Assembly: GCA_041665605.1 (NCBI GenBank)
Contig: JBAYIO010000014.1
Coordinates: 7,037 to 71,036, forward strand
Direction: 5' to 3'
DNA: 64,000 nucleotides
DNA from: CAIPAT01 sp041665605
GTDB taxonomy: Bacteria > Verrucomicrobiota > Lentisphaeria > Victivallales > Victivallaceae
Shown here: positions 51,869-59,627 of the stretch, in pieces
Layout: every line of letters starts with the position of its first letter
How positions within the stretch are numbered: the first letter of the stretch is position 1
The notes under the pieces: model-generated
The model's input: only the letters and a program-made list of their open reading frames with translations
Database searches by the model: none
Told to the model about the DNA's origin: nothing
Program-made: the position numbers and the translations under genes

Positions 51869-53347
51869 TTATTCCTGTTTATTCTCGACGTTCATGAAAC
51901 TGCCCATCCGGGCGATGATTTCGGTCTGGGTTTCAGCCAGCTTTTCAACGGCGTCGAGGACGCTTTCGACTTCATCCTCGTCAATGGAATAATCATCCGA
52001 GTTCAGCATATTGAGCATGGTGGTCAGGCGCAGTGAAATTTCCGCCAGTTTCTTCATCTCTTTTTGCGGCAGTTGCGCGGCGGCGATGTCAATGCTGTTC
52101 AGGAATTGCAGCCATTCCAGGCGCTCTTCGACGGTTTCCAGTATCTTCTCCCGAACCGGCGCTTTCAGTTCGTCGGCATGGCGGTTGTATCTTTCCGCAA
52201 ACCTTTCCCAGCGGTCTTCGATGTAATTCATGAAGACATTTTCCTGGGCGTCGTCAATGAAATTCAGTTTTTCGTTGCCGAAGCAGCGGCTGAAGAAATC
52301 CACGAATTCCAGTTCTTTCCGGTAGCACTGGTCCAGCATGTACGCGTCAATTTCCGGGGTTTTCATCGGGATGCCGATTTCCGCCAGGATTTCATCAATC
52401 GAAGCGGTTTTGCCCTTGGAAATAATGACATCTTCAGGGACTTCCAGTTGCTCTTCGGCATCGGTATCGGATTTTCTGGTAAGGATGGTATGGCCGTTGT
52501 CAATGCTGATTTCAATATGATCGTTATTGCGGTAAAATTCATCCAGCGAAGCGCCGTCGGCAGCCAGCAGTTCCCGGCCGCCGATGAAGAACGCATTGCT
52601 CAACTGGTCGGGTATTTCCAGATAACTTTCGTAGTCATCAATAGTTTTATCAATGGCCGCGGAGTATTTTTCGATCCATTGCTTGACCTTGCTCGCTTTG
52701 CGGTTGTTGCCCGGGATGTAGCTGAAATTGAAGATGCCTTTGGTCCAATCCAGTATTTTTACCGCAATGGCGTCGCCTTCTTCAAAATCATTGGCGCGGT
52801 AGAAATCTTTTAAATCAAAAGCTTTCAGCTTCACCTGGCCGCCGGCAGTCTTGCTTTGCAGCAGTTTCATGTTCGACTGGTTTTCCGCGATCAGGAAATC
52901 GAAGATCTGCTCCGAGCCCAGCAGGACATGATATTTAATGATGTCTTCCAGTTTCTCGCTCACATCTTTCAGCGGAGCCTTCTTTTTGCTGTCAGTTCCG
53001 GTGAATTTCACGTCCGAAGGGAAGATATCTTCTGAACAAAATGCGGAAAAACGGTGTCCGGGGAAAAGTATTCCATGCTCAATTTCATGTTTGTCCGGCG
53101 TTATGCAGAACTCGGCGTTCTTAAAAAAGTTTTTCTTCAGTTGATATTCGTTTTTGGTCATGTCTTTGAACAGTTCAACGTTGCCGTCGAGTTCGCGCAC
53201 GACCCTGGATTTGAAACTTTCCGCTTCTTCCTCGGAATCAAATCTATAGGCCAGGCTTGCGATGAGAGTATCCGCGGTAAACGCGCCGGCGGATTTATTC
53301 AAAAAGAGATTTACATCATGATCGAGTTTACTGGAATCTATAAGCAT
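51869..53347 (-). CDS. Hypothetical acidic cytoplasmic protein, last gene of the nusA operon region
   Basis: A 492-residue protein I do not recognise. No signal peptide or membrane helix is seen. It is acidic and largely helical, with long charged stretches (DRWERFAERYNRHADELKAP, ETVEERLEWLQFLNSID). The middle has beta-like stretches around NFSYIPGNNRK and EISIDNGHTIL. GGAGG precedes ATG 53347. It starts 15 nt after truB, so it is probably co-transcribed with the translation genes. Function cannot be assigned. Confidence 0.78.
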   Translation of the reverse strand: MLIDSSKLDHDVNLFLNKSAGAFTADTLIASLAYRFDSEEEAESFKSRVVRELDGNVELFKDMTKNEYQLKKNFFKNAEFCITPDKHEIEHGILFPGHRFSAFCSEDIFPSDVKFTGTDSKKKAPLKDVSEKLEDIIKYHVLLGSEQIFDFLIAENQSNMKLLQSKTAGGQVKLKAFDLKDFYRANDFEEGDAIAVKILDWTKGIFNFSYIPGNNRKASKVKQWIEKYSAAIDKTIDDYESYLEIPDQLSNAFFIGGRELLAADGASLDEFYRNNDHIEISIDNGHTILTRKSDTDAEEQLEVPEDVIISKGKTASIDEILAEIGIPMKTPEIDAYMLDQCYRKELEFVDFFSRCFGNEKLNFIDDAQENVFMNYIEDRWERFAERYNRHADELKAPVREKILETVEERLEWLQFLNSIDIAAAQLPQKEMKKLAEISLRLTTMLNMLNSDDYSIDEDEVESVLDAVEKLAETQTEIIARMGSFMNVENKQE

Positions 53348-53362
53348 AGAGGCCTCCGGTTG

Positions 53363-54112
53363 CTAAAGGTTCATTTTCGCGATTTTTTTCAGCAGAAAGC
53401 TGCGCAGGCTGTCATCCAGTTCATTCTGCTCCCAGGTTTTTATCGTATCCAGCGATACCGCATCCTTCAGGTCGAATTCTCCGCTTTTCAGCCGGTTGAG
53501 CGAGAAAAGGGTGGCGCCGCAGCCGAGTTTTTTGCCGATGTCCGCGCACAGCGTTCTGATATAGGTGCCTTTGGTGCACTCCACGGTTATATCGACAAAC
53601 GGCAGTTCGATCCGGCTGATGCGGATGCTTTTAATCGTGATGGTCTTGGCCGCCCGTTCGATCTCGATGCCTTTGCGCGCCAGTTCGTAAAGTTTCTTTC
53701 CGTCTACTTTGACGGCTGAAACCATTGGCGGAATCTGCTGCTGAACGCCGACAAAACCGGCGATGACTGTTTTTATCTGTTCCGCGGTCACATTGCTGTA
53801 ATCGCTCTGGGCGGTCATTGTGCCGTCCATATCCAGCGAGTCGGTTTCGGTGCCGAGGAGCAGCGTTGCTTCGTAAGTTTTATCCTGTCCGCTGAATTTG
53901 TCGCTCAACTTGGTGAATCTGCCGATGACGATTATCAGCAGTCCGGTCGCCGCCGGGTCGAGGGTGCCGCAATGTCCGACTTTGGGAATATTGAAGCGCG
54001 CCCGGATGAAGTTTACCACATCGAAACTGGTCCAGGTTTTCGGCTTGTCGACCAGCAGCACTCCGTGCTGGGAGAATACCGGCAGCCGCGGTTTGTCAGG
54101 ATCGTGCCTCAT
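53363..54112 (-). CDS. truB: TruB, tRNA pseudouridine-55 synthase
   Basis: A 249-residue enzyme that makes pseudouridine 55 in the T-loop of tRNAs. The signature is GVLLVDKPKTWTSFDVVNFI, then VGHCGTLDPAATGLLIIVIG, where the Asp of GTLDP is catalytic. KTYEATLLLGTETDSLDMDG and ECTKGTYIRTLCADIGKKLG are further family blocks. The C-terminal PUA domain found in longer TruBs is reduced to a short tail. It overlaps the nrnA gene by 17 nt. Confidence 0.97.
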   Translation of the reverse strand: MRHDPDKPRLPVFSQHGVLLVDKPKTWTSFDVVNFIRARFNIPKVGHCGTLDPAATGLLIIVIGRFTKLSDKFSGQDKTYEATLLLGTETDSLDMDGTMTAQSDYSNVTAEQIKTVIAGFVGVQQQIPPMVSAVKVDGKKLYELARKGIEIERAAKTITIKSIRISRIELPFVDITVECTKGTYIRTLCADIGKKLGCGATLFSLNRLKSGEFDLKDAVSLDTIKTWEQNELDDSLRSFLLKKIAKMNL

Positions 54113-55103
54113 GGAGCACCCTTTCTACGTGGGAAAGCAGGATTTTTCCTGCGTTTTCCAGGCTTGAAGCCTTGATGATGCAGCCGGCCGCGAGCTCATG
54201 GCCGCCGCCGTTCAGTTTGCGGGCGATCTGGCCGACAGAGTATTTGTGGTCTTTCGAGCGGAGCGAGACTTTGAATCCGTCATCGCGCCGCTGCATGACT
54301 GCGACAATTTCCGTATCTTTCAGCGCCCGGAGGATTTCGATCAATCCCTCGGAGTTGCGCATGTCAATGTTGTATTTGCTGATAAGCTCTTCCGGAATAT
54401 AGAACCAGGCGAACTTGCCGCCGCACTCAATCTGCAGATGCTGCGTGAACAGTTCCGACTCGAACTTCTGCTGGGGCAGCGGGGTTGAAAAAAACATGTT
54501 TTTCATAATTTCATGATGAGCCGCTTTGAGTTCAATCAGATCGGCGGCGCTGCGCATCACCCTGGCGGAAGTATTGTCAAAACGGAACCCGCCGGTATCC
54601 ATGATGATTCCCAGCAGCAGCAGCGTTGCGGTCGCCGGGGAGATTTTAGCGCGGGGTATCTGCCTGAAGATCATGAACAGTATTTCCGCGGCGGCAGCCG
54701 CATCCGGCATGACCAGATTGTATTTTCCGTACAGCATGTTGTCCGGGTGATGGTCAATGTTGATGATCGGGATCGTGATATCGGACACGGAAATCTTACC
54801 GCCGAGCCCGGCGCGGGCGGTATTCGGATTGTCAACGATGATGCAGCAGTTATACGAGGATAAATCGTAGAGCGAAACTTCCGTCCGGTAATTGCACGGA
54901 ATGAAGTCCAGGTACTTTTCCGGAAGCGCTTCAGGGATCAGCGCTTCGGCGGTTTTGCCGCATTCATGCAGCATGTTAAGTAAGGCGAAAGTGGAACCCA
55001 GGGCATCGCCGTCGGGTTTTTCATGCGTAATAATCAGGAAGTTGTCGGTTTTCGCGATAAATTCGGCGATTCCGGCAATCAGAGCATCATTCTTTTTCTT
55101 CAT
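54096..55103 (-). CDS. nrnA: NrnA-like DHH-family oligoribonuclease/pAp phosphatase
   Basis: A 335-residue DHH phosphoesterase that degrades nanoRNAs and 3'-phosphoadenosine 5'-phosphate in relatives. Motifs are LIITHEKPDGDALGSTFALL, CIIVDNPN, INIDHHPDNMLYG and, in the DHHA1 part, IARKLNGGGHELAAGC. The position between rbfA and truB is the normal place for nrnA in this operon. ATG 55103 lies inside the end of rbfA, with GAGG about nine nt upstream; TTG 55118 is an unlikely alternative. Confidence 0.92.
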   Translation of the reverse strand: MKKKNDALIAGIAEFIAKTDNFLIITHEKPDGDALGSTFALLNMLHECGKTAEALIPEALPEKYLDFIPCNYRTEVSLYDLSSYNCCIIVDNPNTARAGLGGKISVSDITIPIINIDHHPDNMLYGKYNLVMPDAAAAAEILFMIFRQIPRAKISPATATLLLLGIIMDTGGFRFDNTSARVMRSAADLIELKAAHHEIMKNMFFSTPLPQQKFESELFTQHLQIECGGKFAWFYIPEELISKYNIDMRNSEGLIEILRALKDTEIVAVMQRRDDGFKVSLRSKDHKYSVGQIARKLNGGGHELAAGCIIKASSLENAGKILLSHVERVLHEARS

Positions 55104-55446
55104 GCCCCAATCCCTCAATCAGCGATATGACTTTGTCTCCGGATTCAACCCGCCGGTCAAGTTTGAACTCGAGAACGGGAGTGAATTTTAAAACGATGTC
55201 TTTGGCGATTGCTTTCTGAATGTGATGTCTGACTTTCTCCAGGCACTTGATGATTTCCAGCTTTTGATATTCGGTTCCGCCGAAAACGCTGATAAAGACC
55301 TGGGCGTTATGCAAGTCCGGAGCGGTTTTCACTTCAGTCACGGATACCAGCAACCCGTGGGATGCGATATTTTCGCGCTCCAGCGTGTCCGCAATTTCGC
55401 GTTTCAGTATCTCATTGACCCGGAGCATTCTCGGTACTTTACTCAT
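55087..55446 (-). CDS. rbfA: RbfA, 30S ribosome-binding factor
   Basis: A 119-residue cold-shock and 30S maturation factor. The KH-like fold is recognisable from RMLRVNEILKREIADTLERE, LLVSVTEVKTAPDLHNAQVF and VRHHIQKAIAKDIVLKFTPV, ending with LEFKLDRRVESGDKV. The position directly after infB and overlapping nrnA is typical. Confidence 0.95.
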   Translation of the reverse strand: MSKVPRMLRVNEILKREIADTLERENIASHGLLVSVTEVKTAPDLHNAQVFISVFGGTEYQKLEIIKCLEKVRHHIQKAIAKDIVLKFTPVLEFKLDRRVESGDKVISLIEGLGHEEKE

Positions 55447-55461
55447 GATATATTTCCTGGC

Positions 55462-57522
55462 TTAAAGCGAGGCTTTCTGTAACTCGATGTCATAAACTTC
55501 AATCAGGTCTTTTTCCATAAAATCGACAAAGTTGTCGAGGCGGATGCCGCATTCAAGCCCGACCTTGACTTCCTTGACGTTATCCTGGAAACGGCGCAGC
55601 GAAAGCACTTCGCCATTATAAATAAGTTCCTTGTTACGGAAGACTCTGGCTTTGGCGCCGACGCGGATAGTACCCTTTTCAACCATGCAGCCGCATACTT
55701 TCGGGCCTTTGGAAACATCAAAAATCTGCAATATGGTCGCGGAGCCGAGTTCTTTTTCGCGTTTTTCAGGGGCCAGCCGTCCGGTCAGGGCGTCGGTGAT
55801 GTCTTCCAGCAGTTCGTAGATGATGCTGTACAGCCTGATTTCCACTTTCTGCTTTTTCGCGATTTCATTGACGCCGGGATTGACTCTGACGTGGAATCCG
55901 ACGACGATCGCGTGCGATGCCGCCGCCAGCATAATGTCGTTTTCCGTGATGGCGCCGACGCCGGAAAGAATAATATTGACTTTGATTTTGTCAGACGGTA
56001 TTTTTTTCAGGGAATCAATGATGGCTTCGCCGGAACCCTTGACGTCGCACTTGATAATCAGGTTCAGCATGTTCTGGGTGCTGTCGCTGATTTTAGTGAA
56101 CAGGTCTTCCAGGCTTTGAGTCGGCACTTGCACCAGATTTATATTCCGGCTGGACTGAGTCCTTTTCTCCGCTTCCAGTCTGGCTTCTTTTTCATTGGCG
56201 CAGACCACCAGCTTGGAGCCGGCGTTCGGAACGCCGGAAAGACCGACCAGTTTCACCGGGGTGCTGGGGCCGGCGGACCTGATGCGTTCGCCGGAGACAT
56301 TAAGCATGGTTTTCACTTTGCCGTAATGTTCGCCGCAGAGCACAACCTCGCCGACATTCAGCGTGCCTTTCTGGATCAGGACATTCGCGGTCGGTCCCAA
56401 TCCCTGTTCCAGTTGCGATTCCAGAACCGTGCCTCTGGCTTTGCATTTCGAGCTGGCTTTCAGTTCCAGCAGTTCAGCTTCCAGCAGGATGCGTTCCAGC
56501 AGATCGTCAATGCCCTGGCCGGTTTTGGCCGACACTCTTACCACGCCGACGTCGCCGCCCCAGTCTTCGCTGGAGAGGCTGTTCTGCTGCATTTGAAGAA
56601 TGATTTTATCCGGATTAGCGCTCGGCAGGTCAATTTTATTTATCGCCACGATGATCGGCACATCTGCCGCTCTGATCTGGTTCAAGGCCTCCACCGTCTG
56701 CGGCATAAATCCGTCTTCGGCGGAAACGACCAGGATTGCAATATCGGTGACGTTGGCGCCGCGGGCCCGCATCTGGGTGAAAGCCTCATGGCCGGGAGTA
56801 TCGATGAAAGTGATTTTCCTGCCTTTGAATTCAACTACTGACGCCCCGATGTGCTGGGTAATTTTACCGGCTTCATCGTCAACCACGCTGGTGTGCCGGA
56901 TTTTGTCCTGCAGCGAAGTCTTGCCGTGGTCCACATGGCCCAGGAAAGTTACGACCGGCGGTCTATCCTCCATGTCTTCGGGATTTTCCTGCTCTTCCTG
57001 CTCAAATTTTGATTCAGCTTCTTCTTCGCCCTCGGGATGGCCGGGGTGTTCTTTTTCACGATGGTCAATGACCAGTTCGAAGCCGTATTTAGTGCACAAT
57101 TTACCGGCAATTTCTTCGGTAATGGACTGATTGATGCTGGCGAATTCGCCGAGTTTCATCAAGTCGCTGATGACTTCGTTGGGTTTCTTCCCCACGGCTT
57201 CAGCCAGATGTTTCACAATCACCGGCGTTTTTAAATGCAGTTCCGGAGTCGCCGGCTTCTCGGGTACATCGCTATGGAGCAGCGCTTTCTTTTTATCTTT
57301 GACGACTTTAACGACTTTGACGCCTGCCGGAGCTTCTTCCTCGGTTACGGGCGGCACGCCGAAAACACTGTCCAGATGTTCTTCGATAAGAGTTACCATA
57401 TCGGCGGGAATGATACTGGCGGCTCCTTCGAGTTCAATCCCTTCAGACAGAAGCTCTTCCAGGATTACTTTGGGAGATACTCCATATTTTTCAGCCAGAC
57501 TTTTAACTTTGATTTTTTTCAC
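55462..57522 (-). CDS. infB: Translation initiation factor IF-2
   Basis: A 686-residue IF-2. An N-terminal IF2_N motif (KIKVKSLAEKYGVSPKVILE) and a second one (TPVIVKHLAEAVGKKPNEV) precede a short acidic linker (EGEEEAESKFEQEEQENPED). The G domain has VTFLGHVDHGKTSLQDKIR, FIDTPGHEAFTQMRARGANV and IVAINKIDLPSANP. Domains II to IV follow to the end. It is shorter than the E. coli protein because the N-terminal linker is small. GTG 57522 has GGAAGGA seven nt upstream; a TTG at 57543 is not supported. Confidence 0.97.
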   Translation of the reverse strand: MKKIKVKSLAEKYGVSPKVILEELLSEGIELEGAASIIPADMVTLIEEHLDSVFGVPPVTEEEAPAGVKVVKVVKDKKKALLHSDVPEKPATPELHLKTPVIVKHLAEAVGKKPNEVISDLMKLGEFASINQSITEEIAGKLCTKYGFELVIDHREKEHPGHPEGEEEAESKFEQEEQENPEDMEDRPPVVTFLGHVDHGKTSLQDKIRHTSVVDDEAGKITQHIGASVVEFKGRKITFIDTPGHEAFTQMRARGANVTDIAILVVSAEDGFMPQTVEALNQIRAADVPIIVAINKIDLPSANPDKIILQMQQNSLSSEDWGGDVGVVRVSAKTGQGIDDLLERILLEAELLELKASSKCKARGTVLESQLEQGLGPTANVLIQKGTLNVGEVVLCGEHYGKVKTMLNVSGERIRSAGPSTPVKLVGLSGVPNAGSKLVVCANEKEARLEAEKRTQSSRNINLVQVPTQSLEDLFTKISDSTQNMLNLIIKCDVKGSGEAIIDSLKKIPSDKIKVNIILSGVGAITENDIMLAAASHAIVVGFHVRVNPGVNEIAKKQKVEIRLYSIIYELLEDITDALTGRLAPEKREKELGSATILQIFDVSKGPKVCGCMVEKGTIRVGAKARVFRNKELIYNGEVLSLRRFQDNVKEVKVGLECGIRLDNFVDFMEKDLIEVYDIELQKASL

Positions 57523-57557
57523 GCCGTTATCCTTCCAATGCAAATTTGTTTGGAATC

Positions 57558-58790
57558 TCAGTTTTCCAGTATAAGGAAAATTTGATTCACTTCAGTTTCG
57601 TCAATTCCAATGCTCAACAGTTGTTCGCGTCCGGCGGCTTTAAGTCCTTCCATGGAGACAAAACCGTTATTTACCAGAGTGTGCGCGGTGGCGCTGGAAA
57701 TGCCGAGCGTATCGGCAAGCAGGCCCGAGGCCCGTTCAATCTTTTCCGCCAGCGACTCCACTTTCTTCGGCTCGTCAATCACAATATTCATGTTCCAGCC
57801 GAGCAGTTTTGAGGACAGGCGCACATTCTGCGCCTTTTTGCCGAATGCCAGCCGCGACTGGTCCGGCGTTACATGCACCCGCAGTTCTTTTTTCTCGGCA
57901 AATACTTCAACCGTCTGCACTTTTGCCGGCTGAAGCGAATTGATGGCATACTGCCGGGTGTCAGCATCGAACGGGATTATATCGACCCGCTCGCCGCCGA
58001 GTTCATTGGTAATATTTTTCACCCTGATTCCACGCAGTCCGACGCAGGCGCCGACCGGGTCAACTCTGGGATCATTGCTCTTGACTGAAATCTTGGTCCT
58101 GCTGCCGGCTTCACGCGAAATGCCCATGATTTGCACAACGCCGTCATGGATTTCCGATACTTCACGCTCAAACAGGCGCTTCACGAAGTCCGGGTGGGTG
58201 CGGGAGACGATCAGACTCGGCCCCGCGCTGTTGGTATCCACTTTCAGCAGCAGCACATTAATCCTGTCGCCGGGCATGTATTGTTCGCCGAAGATCTTTT
58301 CCTTGGCATTCAGCACGCCTTCAGCTTTCTGAAAATCCACGATAATATTGCCGCCTTCAAAACGGCGGACAATGCCGTTGACGATATGGCCGACTTTATC
58401 GGCAAATTCATCTCTGACAGTCTCTTTTTCAGCTTTCCGCAACTGCTGCATGATTGCCTGTTTGGCGGTCTGCGCCGCGATGCGCCCGAAATTGCTCGGG
58501 GTCACTTCCCACTCAACCACATCTCCCAGTTTGACGTCGGGAAGCCTGGTTTTGGCCTGGTCAAACAGCAACTGGTCATGGTTGGGGCTGGATGCGACAA
58601 CTTCGAGTTTCGCAAAAGCCTGGATATCGCCGGTGTCGGGGTCCAGACGGACACTCAACTGACTTGCCGGATGAATGCTCTTCTTCGATGCCGAAAGCAA
58701 AGCCGTTTCAATAGCTTTCACCAGAACATCCCGTCTGATTCCGCGCTCCTGCTCAATATATTCCAGAATCGTTAGTAATTCGTTGCTCAT
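57558..58790 (-). CDS. nusA: NusA, transcription elongation and antitermination factor
   Basis: A 410-residue NusA that modulates RNA polymerase pausing and termination. The N-terminal domain opens with LLTILEYIEQERGIRRDVLV and ALLSASKKS. An S1 domain (KVGHIVNGIVRRFEGGNIIV) and KH domains (VDPVGACVGLRGIRVKNITN) follow. The C-terminus is one helix-hairpin-helix-like repeat (ATAHTLVNNGFVSMEGLKAA), shorter than the two acidic repeats of E. coli. GAAAGGAAC precedes the ATG. rimP, usually upstream, is absent. A candidate attenuator sits in its leader. Confidence 0.97.
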   Translation of the reverse strand: MSNELLTILEYIEQERGIRRDVLVKAIETALLSASKKSIHPASQLSVRLDPDTGDIQAFAKLEVVASSPNHDQLLFDQAKTRLPDVKLGDVVEWEVTPSNFGRIAAQTAKQAIMQQLRKAEKETVRDEFADKVGHIVNGIVRRFEGGNIIVDFQKAEGVLNAKEKIFGEQYMPGDRINVLLLKVDTNSAGPSLIVSRTHPDFVKRLFEREVSEIHDGVVQIMGISREAGSRTKISVKSNDPRVDPVGACVGLRGIRVKNITNELGGERVDIIPFDADTRQYAINSLQPAKVQTVEVFAEKKELRVHVTPDQSRLAFGKKAQNVRLSSKLLGWNMNIVIDEPKKVESLAEKIERASGLLADTLGISSATAHTLVNNGFVSMEGLKAAGREQLLSIGIDETEVNQIFLILEN

Positions 58791-58859
58791 GTCCTGTTCC
58801 TTTCTGCTTCCGTGTTCAATGTTGCCGTGTCCAGTTCAAACCCAAAATAAAAAATCAAT

Positions 58860-58886
58860 AAAAAAAGCGGGTTGAACAACACCCAC
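58860..58886 (-). terminator. Intrinsic terminator/attenuator in the nusA leader
   Basis: On the minus strand GTGGGT (58886-58881) and ACCCGC (58872-58867) form a six-pair stem with one G-T wobble and an eight-nt loop, followed directly by seven T residues (58866-58860). It lies between a candidate promoter near 58932-58959 and the nusA start at 58790. The upstream gene, rpsT, is divergent, so the hairpin has no upstream gene to end and should act as an attenuator. Confidence 0.6.
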
Positions 58887-58931
58887 TTCACAAATGCGAT
58901 CTACATCTAACTATGATATGCTTCAGCTTTT

Positions 58932-58959
58932 AATATAAACCCGTATTTACAACTATCAA
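58932..58959 (-). promoter_or_regulatory. Candidate nusA promoter
   Basis: On the minus strand TTGATA (58959-58954) and TATATT (58937-58932) are 16 nt apart. A weaker TATTAA would give 18 nt. The remaining gap to rpsT (58960-59191) is A+T-rich and must hold the rpsT promoter, but no single pair stands out there. Confidence 0.35.
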
Positions 58960-59191
58960 GATTATTTTTGAATAATTTCATCGCATCCGCCGCCGCCGGT
59001 TTCAGAGTCTCTCAAAACCTCTTTCTTGCATAAATGTCGAAAAAAAGTGCATATTATTCCGGATTTTACTTGATTTTTTTTGTTTGCGTGTAATGTTTAT
59101 TGGCTTTGTCAGGTCTTATTGTTTCGGACCCGTCATTAATATTAATTATGGAAACTTAATTTTTCAATAAACATAACAGAAGGTTTTAAGG

Positions 59192-59467
59192 ATGCCGAAT
59201 AACAAAAAAAATAAGTCAGCATTGAAGAGATTGCGCACCAGCAAAGAAGATCAGATCAGAAACAAGTCCAGAAGGACTACTCTGAAGACTGTCGAAAAGA
59301 AATTCCGCACCGCCGTGCAGGAAGCTGATGCCGCAAAAGCCGGTGAACTCATGAAGGATTACTTCAGCGCTCTGGACAAAACTGCCAAAATCGGGGTGAT
59401 CCATCCCAACAAGGTAGCGAACAAGAAGTCCCAGATCGCAGTCCTGATGAACGGCCTGAAGAAGTAA
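59192..59467 (+). CDS. rpsT: Ribosomal protein bS20
   Basis: A 91-residue, very basic, all-helical 30S protein. MPNNKKNKSALKRLRTSKED opens it, followed by IRNKSRRTTLKTVEKKFRTA and a C-terminal VIHPNKVANKKSQIAVLMNG. Length and pattern match S20. It is monocistronic, with a ribosome site AAGG close to the ATG and a strong terminator 26 nt after the stop. Confidence 0.96.
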   Translation: MPNNKKNKSALKRLRTSKEDQIRNKSRRTTLKTVEKKFRTAVQEADAAKAGELMKDYFSALDKTAKIGVIHPNKVANKKSQIAVLMNGLKK

Positions 59468-59492
59468 TTCCGCCGCGTTCCTGTTTTTTATG

Positions 59493-59530
59493 ATCCGCCC
59501 GGGCAATCTGCCCTGGCGGATTTTTGCTTT
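59493..59530 (+). terminator. Intrinsic terminator after rpsT
   Basis: ATCCGCC, one mismatched base, then GGGCA form a stem with TGCCC, a mismatched base, and GGCGGAT around a three-nt loop. The stem is followed by TTTTT, GC and TTTT. Confidence 0.92.
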
Positions 59531-59627
59531 TAACAGGAATGAAGACGCGGATGCTATGGATTGCATTTGACAACTAAAAGCCTATATTGATGCCGTAGAT
59601 ACTTTGGATCGAAAGAAGGAAAACGGC

